From the NCBI GenBank assembly GCA_964509295.1, contig CAZDWS010000001.1:248001-312000 (forward strand): a DNA stretch of 64,000 nucleotides, given 5' to 3'. The notes under the pieces were generated by a model that had not been told where the DNA came from, searched no databases, and worked only from the letters and a program-made list of their open reading frames with translations. The first letter of the stretch is position 1; each line of letters opens with the position of its first letter. Position numbers and translations under genes: made by a program. Of the stretch, positions 25,605 through 35,473 are shown one piece after another. Origin of the DNA: JBGSQR01 sp964509295. Its GTDB lineage: Bacteria > Desulfobacterota > Desulfuromonadia > Geobacterales > Pseudopelobacteraceae.

Positions 25605-28139
25605 CTACTCTTGAATCTCCTCCATATCTTCTTCCTCTTCCTTCTCGGCCAGTCTTGCAACAGCGACCACTTTTTCCTTTTCTTCGGTAGTAATCAGGCG
25701 TACTCCCTGAGTGTTTCTACCAATTACTGAGAAGCCAGATACCGGTACTCTCAGAATTTTACCATTATCGGTTATTACCATCAGATCGTGATCATCAGCG
25801 ACCTGCATGACATTGACTACCGGACCGTTGCGATCAGTCGTCTTGATGGTGATAATACCTTTGCCACCCCTGGTCTGATCGCGGTACTCATCCAGGTCGG
25901 TACGCTTGCCGTAGCCGTTTTCACAAACAGTGAAGATTGTTGAACCGACAGCCTCATTATCCACAATTTCCATCCCGATAACGTGATCGTCATCGTTCAG
26001 GTTCATGCCACGCACACCTCTGGTTACACGCCCCATGGAACGGGCATCATCTTCGTTAAAACGTATTGCCTTACCGTTTCTTGACGCCAGGAAAATATCC
26101 TTTTTGCCGTCGGTCAGGGCAACGCCGATCAACTTGTCTCCATCATCCAGTTTAACGGCAATAATACCGCCGGCACGAACATTGGAATATTCAATCAGCG
26201 GTGTCTTTTTAACAACACCATTACGTGTAGCCATGAACAGGAATGTATCTTCGCTGAACTCTTTAACCGGCAAAATAGTGGTGATCTTTTCATCCATGGC
26301 AACATTAACCAGGTTGACAACCGCCTTCCCTTTTGTTGTACGGCTTCCTTCCGGAATTTCATAAACCTTGAGCCAGTACATACGGCCGGCATCGGTGAAG
26401 CAGAGCAGATAATCCTTTGTGGAAGCGATGAAGAGCTGCTCGACGAAATCCTCTTCCTTGGTTTTCATGCCGGTCTTGCCTTTGCCGCCACGACGCTGCG
26501 AGCGATACAGGTCAACTGCGCTGCGCTTGATATAGCCGGTATGCGAAATAGTTACCACCATCTCTTCATCTTCAATAGTGTCTTCCAGAGAGATGTCAGC
26601 GGTCTTATCTGCGATTTCCGAGCGGCGTTTGTCGCCAAAACGCTCTCTGATTTCAGTCAATTCAGCAACTACGATTTTCAGGATTTCGGAATCAGAGGCC
26701 AAAATCTCGCGCAGGCGAGCGATAAATCTCATTATTTCTTCATACTCGGAGATTATTTTATCCCGCTCCAGACCTGTCAGACGCTGTAATCTCATTTCCA
26801 GAATAGCTTGCGCCTGAATATCGGAAAGCTGTACTGAAACATCCATACCTACAGGTCTAGGCAGGTTGAGCCGCTCCAGAAAATCAGGATCGGCAAATTT
26901 ACCTTCCATCAGTCCCTGTTTAGCCTCTGGCGGGGTTTTGGACCCACGAATCAGCTCTATAACGGCATCGAGCCAATCCAGAGCAATTTTCAAACCTTCC
27001 AAAATATGGGCACGAGCTAATGCTTTCTTTAGCTCGAAATTTGTACGACGGGTAACCACTTCACAGCGATGCTCGACAAAACAGTCCATCATCTGGCGCA
27101 ATGTCAGCACCCGTGGGCGATTATTAACAATGGCCAGCATGATGATACCAAAGGAAGTCTGCAGCTGGGTCTGCTTGTAGAGCTGGTTTAATAGCACCTC
27201 GGCATTTTCGTCCCGTTTAACCTCGATGACGATACGCATACCTTCGCGGTCAGATTCATCGCGAATTTCCGTAATACCTTCAACCTTCTTTTCCTTGACC
27301 AGCTCTGCTATTTTTTCAATCAGGCGAGCCTTGTTAACCTGGTAAGGCAGTTCCGTGATTACGATGGACTGTCGTTCTGATTTTTTGGCTGCTTCAATAT
27401 GTGCTTTAGCTCTGATCTGAATAATGCCGCGCCCTGTGGAGTAGGCATCATAGATTCCTTGACGACCATAAATGGTTGCTCCAGTAGGAAAATCAGGGCC
27501 AGGAATTATGGCCAATAACTCCTCAAAAGTTGTTTCTGGATTATGAATTGTTGCAATTATGCCGTCGATTATTTCACCCAGATTGTGCGGCGGTATATTT
27601 GTAGCCATACCGACTGCGATACCTGTTGAACCGTTAACCAGCAAGTTTGGAAATTTGGCTGGCAAAACCGTTGGTTCATTCATCTCATCATTATAGTTGG
27701 GAACCATAGTGACAGTTTCTTTATCCAGGTCGGACAGCAACTCATGTGTAAGCTGGCGGAGGCGGATTTCGGTATAACGCATAGCCGCTGCACGGTCACC
27801 GTCCACAGAACCAAAGTTACCCTGTCCTTCTACCAGCATGTAGCGCAGAGAAAAATCCTGAGCCATACGTACAATAGTGTCATAAGCTGCCGTATCACCA
27901 TGAGGATGATACTTACCGATAACATCACCGACTACTCGGGCTGATTTTTTGTACGGTTTATTGTAATCATTGCTCATATCGTACATTGCATACAGACAGC
28001 GACGATGAACCGGTTTCAGTCCATCTCGTACGTCAGGCAGGGCGCGACCGATGATGACAGACATGGCATAATCCATGTAGGAGCGTTTCATCTCATCTTC
28101 AATATTTACTGAAATCTTTGATACGGGAGTGTTGATCAT
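25605..28139 (-). CDS. gyrA: DNA gyrase subunit A
   Basis: GyrA breaks and rejoins DNA in the A2B2 gyrase that introduces negative supercoils. The chain has the YAMSVIIGRALPDVRDGLKPVHRR start, the quinolone-resistance region HPHGDTAAYDTIVRMAQDF and the catalytic tyrosine in AAMRYTEIRL. The C-terminal beta-pinwheel shows GyrA-box-type QRRGGKGKTGM. The acidic tail EKEEEEDMEEIQE is typical. 844 residues. In the quinolone region the key position reads DTAAY, with alanine or threonine where Ser83 of E. coli lies, so intrinsic susceptibility cannot be inferred safely. Confidence 0.97.
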   Translation of the reverse strand: MINTPVSKISVNIEDEMKRSYMDYAMSVIIGRALPDVRDGLKPVHRRCLYAMYDMSNDYNKPYKKSARVVGDVIGKYHPHGDTAAYDTIVRMAQDFSLRYMLVEGQGNFGSVDGDRAAAMRYTEIRLRQLTHELLSDLDKETVTMVPNYNDEMNEPTVLPAKFPNLLVNGSTGIAVGMATNIPPHNLGEIIDGIIATIHNPETTFEELLAIIPGPDFPTGATIYGRQGIYDAYSTGRGIIQIRAKAHIEAAKKSERQSIVITELPYQVNKARLIEKIAELVKEKKVEGITEIRDESDREGMRIVIEVKRDENAEVLLNQLYKQTQLQTSFGIIMLAIVNNRPRVLTLRQMMDCFVEHRCEVVTRRTNFELKKALARAHILEGLKIALDWLDAVIELIRGSKTPPEAKQGLMEGKFADPDFLERLNLPRPVGMDVSVQLSDIQAQAILEMRLQRLTGLERDKIISEYEEIMRFIARLREILASDSEILKIVVAELTEIRERFGDKRRSEIADKTADISLEDTIEDEEMVVTISHTGYIKRSAVDLYRSQRRGGKGKTGMKTKEEDFVEQLFIASTKDYLLCFTDAGRMYWLKVYEIPEGSRTTKGKAVVNLVNVAMDEKITTILPVKEFSEDTFLFMATRNGVVKKTPLIEYSNVRAGGIIAVKLDDGDKLIGVALTDGKKDIFLASRNGKAIRFNEDDARSMGRVTRGVRGMNLNDDDHVIGMEIVDNEAVGSTIFTVCENGYGKRTDLDEYRDQTRGGKGIITIKTTDRNGPVVNVMQVADDHDLMVITDNGKILRVPVSGFSVIGRNTQGVRLITTEEKEKVVAVARLAEKEEEEDMEEIQE

Positions 28140-28174
28140 TGTTGCCTCTTCTATTTTGTAAAAATGTGTGTGAG

Positions 28175-30577
28175 TTAAATGTCGAGGTTGACGACGTTAA
28201 GTGCGTTTTTCTCAATGAAATCGCGACGTGGTTCAACCTGATCACCCATCAGGATCGTAAAAATTTCGTCTGATTCAACGATATCCTCGATCTTGACCTG
28301 CAACAATACCCTGTTTTCCGGGTTCATGGTTGTTTCCCATAGCTGCTCAGGGTTCATCTCACCCAGACCTTTATAGCGCTGAATGCCGAGTCCTTTTTTT
28401 GCATTTTCCAGGAAGAATGCCAGCAACTCTTCGTGATTGCCGGTTTCAAGCAGAATTTTTCCGCCCTCCTGTTCAACCGTTGCCCTACCATCTGCCATGG
28501 TTTCCACAATGCGGCTTTGGTTTTCAACCAGTAGTTCATATTCGTGGCTGGATAGAACGCCTAAAATCTGCTGATCAATAATGGCGCGAATATTACCGAT
28601 ATAGAATATGATTCTGTCTTCTTCCAGCTGGCATTCTGAGCCTGGGGATAACTTCCTCATCGCATCAAGATATTTTTCAAATTGTGACAGTTCTTCCAGA
28701 CCGGCCGGGACGTTACTACGAACAATTATGGAAAGCAGGTCTGAAGAAATTCCTTTTTTTACGACCTTCTCGAAAATAGCGCGGTTATCAATAAACTGCC
28801 TGATCAGCGGTATGATCTGTTTACCGGTATAGATCCTGTCGCCCTTTTCCAGGCGCAAGATCATGTCTTCAGCCCCCTCTTCCAGCAAGTAGTTCTGCAT
28901 GGCCGCCTCATTACGCAGATACTGCTCCTTCTTACCACGCTTTACCTTGTAAAGAGGCGGTTGGGCAATATAAAGGTGACCGCGCTCAACAAGTTCACGC
29001 ATGTTGCGATAAAAGAAGGTCAGCAGCAGGGTCAGGATGTGGGACCCGTCCACGTCGGCATCTGTCATAACAATAATACGGCCGTAGCGCAGTTTGGCTA
29101 TATCGAAATCATCCTTGCCAATTCCTGTACCCATGGCTGTAATCAGAGTACGGATTTCCTGAGAAGCGATCATTTTGTCAAAACGGGCTTTTTCTACGTT
29201 GAGAATTTTACCCTTAAGCGGCAAAATGGCCTGAAATTTTCGATCGCGACCCTGTTTGGCCGAACCGCCGGCCGAGTCGCCCTCGACCAGGTACAGTTCG
29301 CATAGTTCTGGGTTCTTTTCCTGACAGTCAGCCAGTTTACCCGGCAGTCCGCCCAGATCCAACGCTCCTTTACGACGCACGGTTTCACGGGCTTTACGAG
29401 CTGCTTCTCTGGCTCTGGCCGCTTCAATGGATTTTTCCAGTACCCGCTTGGCTACTTGTGGATTTTCCTCCAGATACTGGGCAAGTTTTTCATTAATTAA
29501 GGTTTCTACGTATCCCTTGACCTCCGAGTTACCCAGCTTGGTTTTTGTCTGACCTTCAAACTGAGGCTGCGGAATTTTAACCGAAATAACACAGGTAATA
29601 CCTTCACGCAGGTCATCACCGGAAATTGAAACTTTTTCCTTTTTCAGCAGATTATTGGCCGCAGCATAACTGTTCATGGTACGGGTCAGCGCTGCCTTGA
29701 ATCCAACCAGGTGTGTACCACCTTCATGGGTGTTGATGTTATTGGCAAACGAGAAAATTTTCTCGTCATATGAGTCGTTATACTGCAAGGAAACTTCTGT
29801 TTCCACTCCGCCCTTTTCACCCTTGAAATAAATCGGTTTAGGGTGCAGGGCCGTTTTGTTGCGGTTCAGATATTCTACGAAGGAATTAATTCCACCCTCG
29901 TAATAGAATTCGTGCATCTTGTTATCAACGCGTTCGTCATTAATCTTAATGCGTACTCCGGCATTTAAAAATGCCATTTCACGTAACCGTTGGGAAAGTA
30001 CATCAAAAGAAATTTCCGTTGTTTCAAAAATTTCTTCATCCGGCATAAAGGTAATTTTAGTACCACGCTTCTTGGTTTCTCCAACCATTTCCAAAGGCGC
30101 CAATGGGTCGCCGCGACGGTATGATTGACGGAAAACTTTTCCATCACGTCTAATTTCCAGTTCCAGCCATTTTGACAACGCATTAACTACCGATACACCT
30201 ACCCCATGCAGACCACCGGAAACTTTGTAGGAATCGTTATCGAATTTGCCACCGGCGTGCAAAACAGTTAAAACAACTTCAGCGGCTGATTTTCCCTCGT
30301 TAGGCATTATATCAGTCGGAATTCCGCGACCGTTATCAACAACAGTAACAGATCCATCTGTATTAATGTTTACGCTCACATTGTCGCAATGTCCTGCCAG
30401 GGCCTCATCAATTGAATTGTCGACTATCTCGTAAACAAGATGGTGCAAGCCGGCACTGGACGTTGAACCAATATACATGGCCGGTCGTTTGCGAACTGCC
30501 GACAAACCTTCCAATACCTTGATATTATCCGCTCCATATTCTTCTGTAGCTGTTTGCGTCATTTTGTTTTCACTCAT
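28175..30577 (-). CDS. gyrB: DNA gyrase subunit B
   Basis: GyrB supplies the ATPase and TOPRIM parts of gyrase. The 800 residues have the GHKL ATP site (VDNSIDEALAGHCDNV, NGRGIPT, GGLHGVGVSVVNALS) and the TOPRIM motifs LYLVEGDSAGGSAKQGRDRKFQ and MTDADVDGSHI. The C-terminus QRYKGLGEMNPEQLWETTM is complete. The start at 30577 overlaps the recF stop by 8 bp, so the two are translationally coupled. Gyrase here is at the usual place beside recF and the origin. Confidence 0.97.
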   Translation of the reverse strand: MSENKMTQTATEEYGADNIKVLEGLSAVRKRPAMYIGSTSSAGLHHLVYEIVDNSIDEALAGHCDNVSVNINTDGSVTVVDNGRGIPTDIMPNEGKSAAEVVLTVLHAGGKFDNDSYKVSGGLHGVGVSVVNALSKWLELEIRRDGKVFRQSYRRGDPLAPLEMVGETKKRGTKITFMPDEEIFETTEISFDVLSQRLREMAFLNAGVRIKINDERVDNKMHEFYYEGGINSFVEYLNRNKTALHPKPIYFKGEKGGVETEVSLQYNDSYDEKIFSFANNINTHEGGTHLVGFKAALTRTMNSYAAANNLLKKEKVSISGDDLREGITCVISVKIPQPQFEGQTKTKLGNSEVKGYVETLINEKLAQYLEENPQVAKRVLEKSIEAARAREAARKARETVRRKGALDLGGLPGKLADCQEKNPELCELYLVEGDSAGGSAKQGRDRKFQAILPLKGKILNVEKARFDKMIASQEIRTLITAMGTGIGKDDFDIAKLRYGRIIVMTDADVDGSHILTLLLTFFYRNMRELVERGHLYIAQPPLYKVKRGKKEQYLRNEAAMQNYLLEEGAEDMILRLEKGDRIYTGKQIIPLIRQFIDNRAIFEKVVKKGISSDLLSIIVRSNVPAGLEELSQFEKYLDAMRKLSPGSECQLEEDRIIFYIGNIRAIIDQQILGVLSSHEYELLVENQSRIVETMADGRATVEQEGGKILLETGNHEELLAFFLENAKKGLGIQRYKGLGEMNPEQLWETTMNPENRVLLQVKIEDIVESDEIFTILMGDQVEPRRDFIEKNALNVVNLDI

Positions 30578-31682
30578 TTGATTCGTTTTCCTTATACGTC
30601 AGATTGCCGTGTTTCACGTGAAACACGACGCATTGTGTAGTAGCTCCCATAAGAGCCGATGATGTTTCTGTTGTGGTAATAAATGTCTGTAAATCTTTTT
30701 TATTCAAAAAACTGAGCAGATTACTTTTTCGATCCATATCAAGCTCTGAACTTATGTCATCCAGTAGCAAAATTGGTGGCTCATTGTAAATAGATTCCAA
30801 ATTATCTATTTCAGCCATTTTCAAAGCAAGCACATAAGTTTTTTGTTGTCCTTGGGATCCCAACGATTTTAATGGCTGACTATTCAAAAGAAATTTCAGA
30901 TCATCTCGATGTGGCCCTGCTGTTGTAGTTCCAAATTTTTCATCATTTTTTTCGTGTTTTAAAAAAAGAGCCCTCAATTCATTACATATTATTTCTGTAT
31001 CTGTAGCCTGTACACCTTCCGGTTTATAACTGATACTAGCTATTTCAACACCACCGGAAATTGTCGCATAATGTTTCTGTAATAAAGAATTTAAAAGATT
31101 TACATAACGTTGTCTTCTGCTGATAACTTCAGCTCCGGCTATTGCCAGTTTTTCAGTCCATATTTCAAGTCCATCTTTATTTATCTGTTTCAGTAACGTA
31201 TTCCGTTGTTTTAAAACACGATGATATTCATGCCAGCAATACAAATAACCTATATCCCCCGTATATACAGCCCTATCCAGATATCTACGACGTGTTTCAG
31301 GGCCTAACTTAACCATACCGGTATCATCCGGAGAAAAAACAACCGTATTGAGTTTCCCATGCAGATCAGAAACTCTTTGTATGGTTTTTCCGTCCAGATC
31401 CACACGACGCCCGGAAGATTCCAATATAAGCCTTATATGACTACTATTATTGCATGATTCAATATTTCCCTGTATTTGTCCTGCTGTTTCTCCATGTTTT
31501 ATTAAATCTGGCAGACGGGCACTTCTAAATGATCTGGAACTACCTAAAATATAAATTGCTTCCAGTAAATTTGTTTTTCCCTGGCCATTCAATCCATAAA
31601 GAATATTAAAACAACGTCCTGGTTTTATGTTGATTGACTCAAAATTTCGAAAATTTACTATATTAATATTTTTAAGCCGCAT
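30570..31682 (-). CDS. recF: DNA replication and repair protein RecF
   Basis: RecF is an SMC-like ATPase that helps load RecA at gaps behind forks. Walker A GLNGQGKTNLLEAI is near residue 30, the signature region is GSQGQQKTYVLALKMAE, and Walker B is ILLLDDISSELD. The 370 residues are normal. It starts 8 bp after the dnaN stop. A perfect parS site lies in the last part of the gene (30610-30625), coding for VFHVKH. Confidence 0.96.
   Translation of the reverse strand: MRLKNINIVNFRNFESINIKPGRCFNILYGLNGQGKTNLLEAIYILGSSRSFRSARLPDLIKHGETAGQIQGNIESCNNSSHIRLILESSGRRVDLDGKTIQRVSDLHGKLNTVVFSPDDTGMVKLGPETRRRYLDRAVYTGDIGYLYCWHEYHRVLKQRNTLLKQINKDGLEIWTEKLAIAGAEVISRRQRYVNLLNSLLQKHYATISGGVEIASISYKPEGVQATDTEIICNELRALFLKHEKNDEKFGTTTAGPHRDDLKFLLNSQPLKSLGSQGQQKTYVLALKMAEIDNLESIYNEPPILLLDDISSELDMDRKSNLLSFLNKKDLQTFITTTETSSALMGATTQCVVFHVKHGNLTYKENESNE
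30610..30625. promoter_or_regulatory. parS centromere site (in recF)
   Basis: TGTTTCACGTGAAACA, a perfect 16-bp palindrome and exact match to the chromosomal parS consensus bound by ParB. It lies inside the coding sequence near the recF 3' end. Confidence 0.93.
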
Positions 31683-31690
31683 TTAATTTG

Positions 31691-32812
31691 CTAAAGCCTC
31701 ATTGGCATTATAACTGCGAGAAAACTTGTAGATTTTTCTGGAACTATTATTGAAGGAGACAATTCATCTTTAAATTTCATTTCTACAGATTCTGTTTCTG
31801 TAACTGCAAGAACATCTAAAAGGTAACGAGCATTAAATCTTACAGCAAGTGGCTCTCCTCCATATATGACATCAATCTCTTCCATGGCATCTCCTAATTC
31901 AGGATTGCTGGATGAAATTTTTATACTGGATGCAGATATCTCAAGCATGATGCCTTTGAATTTTTCGCTGGATAAAATGGCCATCCTGCGTACCGAATGC
32001 GTAAAAATATCTTTATTAACAGTAATAACACGATCATTAGCCGATGGAATTACTCTGTTATAATCAGGAAAATCACCATCCACAAGACGCATAACCATAT
32101 AGGAATCACCACGTTTTATTACTGCACTGTTTTCAATGAATCCAAACAACAAAGTGCCACTGTCTTCATCAGTAATTTTTTTAAGTTCAAAAATACCTTT
32201 CTTAGGAAGAATAACTCCCTTCAATAATTCAGGACCAACAGAACCTTTTAAATTACCACTTGAAATTGAAAGTCTGTGACCATCCGTTGCAACCATTTTA
32301 AGAACCTGATCTCCATTACTATTTGTTTCAACTTTCGTAAATAATCCGTTTAAATTGTATTTAGTATCGTCATTGCAGATTGCATATGCTGTTTTCTCAA
32401 TCATCTGTTTGAGTAGGTTACTTTCTATTTCAAATAGACTTTCTTCTTTTATTGATGGGAAATATGGGAATTCATCAGATGACAGTCCAACAATATTAAA
32501 ACGAGCTTTTCCACACTGTATTTCAACCCAGTCATTATCTTTTGTAGAAAAAGTTATTAGCTGGTTAGGAAGCTCTTTTACAATTTCGTAAAGTTTTTTA
32601 GCGCCAACTGTAATTTTTCCGGTTTTTACTACCTCTGCCGGATAAATACTTTTCATACCTACTTCCAGATCCGTGGCTGTGACATGTAATGCAGATTCAG
32701 TAACTTCCAGTAATACATTTGAAAGAATCGGCATGGATGTACGTTTTTCTACAATACCCTGGATTTTCTGTAGCGATTTGAGAAATATTTCCTTATCGAT
32801 TCTAAATTCCAT
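31691..32812 (-). CDS. dnaN: DNA polymerase III beta sliding clamp
   Basis: The beta clamp encircles DNA and tethers polymerase III and repair enzymes. The 373 residues show the three-domain clamp pattern: MEFRIDKEIFLKSLQKIQGI, TDLEVGMKS, the ATDGHRL motif, and the C-terminus IIVPEKSTSFLAVIMPMRL with the PMRL end that forms the partner-binding cleft. ATG at 32812 has AGTAAGGAGAG upstream. It follows dnaA on the same strand across an AT-rich region with DnaA boxes. Confidence 0.97.
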   Translation of the reverse strand: MEFRIDKEIFLKSLQKIQGIVEKRTSMPILSNVLLEVTESALHVTATDLEVGMKSIYPAEVVKTGKITVGAKKLYEIVKELPNQLITFSTKDNDWVEIQCGKARFNIVGLSSDEFPYFPSIKEESLFEIESNLLKQMIEKTAYAICNDDTKYNLNGLFTKVETNSNGDQVLKMVATDGHRLSISSGNLKGSVGPELLKGVILPKKGIFELKKITDEDSGTLLFGFIENSAVIKRGDSYMVMRLVDGDFPDYNRVIPSANDRVITVNKDIFTHSVRRMAILSSEKFKGIMLEISASSIKISSSNPELGDAMEEIDVIYGGEPLAVRFNARYLLDVLAVTETESVEMKFKDELSPSIIVPEKSTSFLAVIMPMRL

Positions 32813-32936
32813 GTATCTCTCCTTACTAATATAGTTCTTTTAAAGATTATAAACCTTAGTTGTTGTTGTTAGGGCAGTGAAAAAGATGATAACTTTTTAT
32901 ATTATTGTATTTACTGAATATTTTTATGTTTAACTC

Positions 32937-33013
32937 TGTTGATAATATTGCTTTCAAATATCCACTTATCAACAAGGTAATAATTTTCAACACTCAATAA
33001 CAAGTTATCAACA
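32937..33013. other. Origin region (oriC), dnaN-side DnaA-box cluster
   Basis: The dnaA-dnaN gap (32813-33021) is very AT-rich and holds TGTTGATAA at 32937-32945 and TTATCAACA at 32966-32974 and 33005-33013, with a looser TTTTCAACA at 32984-32992. These are one-base variants of the DnaA box TTATCCACA. The T/A-rich stretch at 32890-32930 could be the unwinding element. This cluster lies on the dnaN side of dnaA. Confidence 0.75.
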
Positions 33014-33021
33014 GTTTATAC

Positions 33022-34374
33022 CTACTTAAGAAGTATATGTTTAATTTCATCAATTATTTTAGATAGTTTAGGATCTTCTTTAATTGCCAGGTCAATTTTC
33101 TTTGCTGCATAAATAACGGTAGAATGATCTTTACCACCAAACTTTAAGCCTATATCAGGATATGATGACTTTGTCATATCTCGACAAAGCCAAATAGCTA
33201 TCTGTCTGGCCTGAACAATATTTTTAAGTCTTTTATTAGACTTCATATCAGCCATTTTAAGGTCAAAATATTCAGCTACAATCTTCTGTATTATTTCTAC
33301 TGTTACATCTTTTCGTCTGTCTCCAAGAATATCCCGTAAATTTTCTTTCGCCATATCCAGTGTAATTGGTATGTTCTGAAGACTGCTGTAAGCTCCAAGT
33401 CTTATTAACATTCCTTCGAGTTCCCTGATGTTACGTGTATCGCTGGATGCGAGAAAATATATAACATCTTCCGGAAGTTTGATTCTGGTAATTTCAGATT
33501 TCTTTTTAAGAATCGCTATTTTTGTTTCCACATCAGGTGGTTGTATGTCTGCTATTAAACCCCATTCAAATCTTGAACGTAGTCTTTCTTCCAGATCAGA
33601 TATTTCTCTCGGAAATTTATCAGAAGTAATTACTATCTGCTTATGCATATCGTAAAGTGCATTAAAAGTATGGAAAAATTCTTCCTGTGTTCCAACTTTG
33701 CCTGATATAAACTGAATATCGTCTATTAACAACACGTCAAGTTTTCTAAAACGTGCCCTGAACTGGTCCATTTTTTTTTGTCGGAGGTAATTAACCATTT
33801 CATACATGAATTTTTCTGCAGAACAGTAACAAACATTCAGTTCAGGTGAGTTATTTCGAATCGTGTGTCCAATAGCATTGAGCAGATGACTTTTACCAAG
33901 GCCTACTCCTCCATAAATAAACAGAGGATTATATGTATCTGCAGGATTGTTCGCTACTGCCATAGCAGCCGCATGGGCAAATTGGTTTCCTGTACCGCTA
34001 ACGAACAGGTCAAAAGTATATTTATAGTTCAGTTCTGAGAAAGTTGATTCGGGTATCGGATTCTTTACCTGTTCCGAAGCCATCTGACCTTTCATAATAA
34101 ATTCTTCAGGCTGCAGCATTTCTGAGTTATCAGGTTTTTCATTGATAATTATTTCGACGGAGTAGTTTTTACCCGAAGTAACTGAAAAGGCTCCAATCAA
34201 CATCTGCTGATAATGTTCTTCTATCCATTCTTTAAAGAATGAAGTAGGAACAGACAGATATACGGTCCCTTCATCGTGGTGGCTATACTGAATCGGTTTA
34301 ATCCAGGTTTTATAGTCACTTTCGGAAAATACCTTACCAAGATTTTCTGAGGCTTGTTGCCATGCTTCGAGCAT
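33022..34374 (-). CDS. dnaA: Chromosomal replication initiator DnaA
   Basis: DnaA binds origin boxes and melts DNA to load the helicase. The 450 residues have an N-terminal helicase-interaction domain, the AAA+ core (Walker A GGVGLGKSHLLNAIGH, Walker B VLLIDDIQFISG) and the C-terminal helix-turn-helix with the signature FGGKDHSTVIYAAKKI. ATG at 34374 follows AAAGAG. Origin-type boxes flank the gene on both sides, which fits autoregulation and origin function. Confidence 0.97.
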   Translation of the reverse strand: MLEAWQQASENLGKVFSESDYKTWIKPIQYSHHDEGTVYLSVPTSFFKEWIEEHYQQMLIGAFSVTSGKNYSVEIIINEKPDNSEMLQPEEFIMKGQMASEQVKNPIPESTFSELNYKYTFDLFVSGTGNQFAHAAAMAVANNPADTYNPLFIYGGVGLGKSHLLNAIGHTIRNNSPELNVCYCSAEKFMYEMVNYLRQKKMDQFRARFRKLDVLLIDDIQFISGKVGTQEEFFHTFNALYDMHKQIVITSDKFPREISDLEERLRSRFEWGLIADIQPPDVETKIAILKKKSEITRIKLPEDVIYFLASSDTRNIRELEGMLIRLGAYSSLQNIPITLDMAKENLRDILGDRRKDVTVEIIQKIVAEYFDLKMADMKSNKRLKNIVQARQIAIWLCRDMTKSSYPDIGLKFGGKDHSTVIYAAKKIDLAIKEDPKLSKIIDEIKHILLK

Positions 34375-34481
34375 ACGGACTCTTTATAAAATAGACTTGA
34401 AATGGCCAGCAAAAAAATTAACTCAAAATAATCAGACATATAAATAGTATTAGCTTAATTACTTAGTTAGGGTTTGATATG

Positions 34482-34513
34482 TTATCAACATAATTTTCAA
34501 CAGTTGTTGATAA
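34482..34513. other. Second DnaA-box cluster upstream of dnaA
   Basis: TTATCAACA at 34482-34490, TTTTCAACA at 34494-34502 and TGTTGATAA at 34505-34513 lie in the AT-rich dnaA-rpmH gap (34375-34721). The same pair TTATCAACA...TAATTTTCAACA occurs on the dnaN side. The rest of the gap shows only the rpmH promoter candidate. Confidence 0.7.
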
Positions 34514-34655
34514 CTTTTTAATCAATTAAAACAGCTTGTTAAAGCTAATACATTGGTATAATGAGGGTTTTTCAGGCTGCAGAAGATTACCAGAGGATGT
34601 GCTATTTTTCAAGGCAAATCAGTGTTCGATTAAAGTATTTCAAACAATAAATTAC

Positions 34656-34684
34656 TTGACATAAACAGGCTGATATGATTAAAG
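34656..34684 (+). promoter_or_regulatory. Candidate promoter for rpmH operon
   Basis: Perfect TTGACA at 34656-34661 with a weak -10 at 17 bases (TTAAAG), about 38 bp before the rpmH start. The -35 is convincing; the exact -10 is uncertain. Confidence 0.4.
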
Positions 34685-34721
34685 AATCAGTTCTAGTAAA
34701 AAATTTAGTTGGAGTCTTGAT

Positions 34722-34871
34722 ATGAAAAGAACGTTTCAGCCTAGCAATACCTCACGTAAAAGAACTCATGGTTTTCTGGTAAGAATGGCAACCAAAAACG
34801 GTCGTCTTGTTATTAAGCGTAGAAGAGCTAAAGGCCGTAAAAGCCTTTCAGTAAGAATTGCTACTAAATAG
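34722..34871 (+). CDS. rpmH: 50S ribosomal protein L34
   Basis: The 49-residue highly basic L34 starts MKRTFQPSNTSRKRTHGFLV and ends KGRKSLSVRIATK. ATG at 34722 has TTGGAGTC upstream. It leads the classic rpmH-rnpA-yidD-yidC-mnmE run, pointing away from the origin. Confidence 0.97.
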   Translation: MKRTFQPSNTSRKRTHGFLVRMATKNGRLVIKRRRAKGRKSLSVRIATK

Positions 34872-35265
34872 ACTTGTTAAACAAAGAAACGCCACTATAA
34901 TCGGCACGTTTCCAAAGTCAGTCAGACTGCGAAAACGTGCTGATTTTGTTGATTTGTTGAATTCACAAAACAAGTTCGTCGTTAAAGGCTTTTTAGTAGT
35001 CTGGAAGCTCAATGATCTTACTGATCCAAGATTGGGTGTAACTGTAAGTAAAAAAGTTGGTTGTTCCGTTGTTCGTAATAGAATCAAGCGTTTAATTCGG
35101 GAAGTATTCAGGCGCCATAGGCTGTACATTCCTGCAGTCGATTTAAATGTTATCGCCAGAAGGGATTCAGTGCTGATGGGTTTCCAAAGTGTAGAACTGG
35201 AACTGGAAAAGGCTTTCATTCAAATCGGCGCAACTACATGTTCAAAACCACATCATTACTTGTAA
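34858..35265 (+). CDS. rnpA: Ribonuclease P protein component
   Basis: RnpA is the protein cofactor of RNase P, which trims tRNA 5' ends. KSVRLRKRADF at the start and the basic helix VVRNRIKRLIREVFRRHR are the RNA-binding signature (RNR motif). The first usable start is TTG at 34858, overlapping rpmH by 14 bp with a weak ribosome site. There is no ATG or GTG before the conserved region, so this start is probable but not certain. The end overlaps yidD by 28 bp. Confidence 0.9.
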   Translation: MLLNRLVKQRNATIIGTFPKSVRLRKRADFVDLLNSQNKFVVKGFLVVWKLNDLTDPRLGVTVSKKVGCSVVRNRIKRLIREVFRRHRLYIPAVDLNVIARRDSVLMGFQSVELELEKAFIQIGATTCSKPHHYL

Positions 35266-35450
35266 TCGCGTTTTATCAAAAGCTTATTTCGCCACTTTTG
35301 CCACCTTCCTGTCGTTTTTACCCCTCCTGTTCTGAGTATTCCCGTGAAGCTATTCTTCGTCATGGTTTTGTAAAAGGTTTTTATCTGACTATCAACAGAC
35401 TTTGCAAGTGTCACCCTTTTCATCCTGGCGGTTTTGATCCCGTACCTTAA
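35238..35450 (+). CDS. yidD: Membrane protein insertion efficiency factor YidD
   Basis: The 70-residue YidD has an N-terminal amphipathic helix (LLVIAFYQKLISPLLPPSC), then CRFYPSCSEYSREAI and KCHPFHPGGFDPVP, the family hallmarks. It aids membrane protein insertion with YidC, encoded 23 bp downstream. It overlaps the 3' end of rnpA in another frame, as in many bacteria. Confidence 0.94.
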   Translation: MFKTTSLLVIAFYQKLISPLLPPSCRFYPSCSEYSREAILRHGFVKGFYLTINRLCKCHPFHPGGFDPVP

Positions 35451-35473
35451 AAGAACTAATTACTGGAGTTTTT

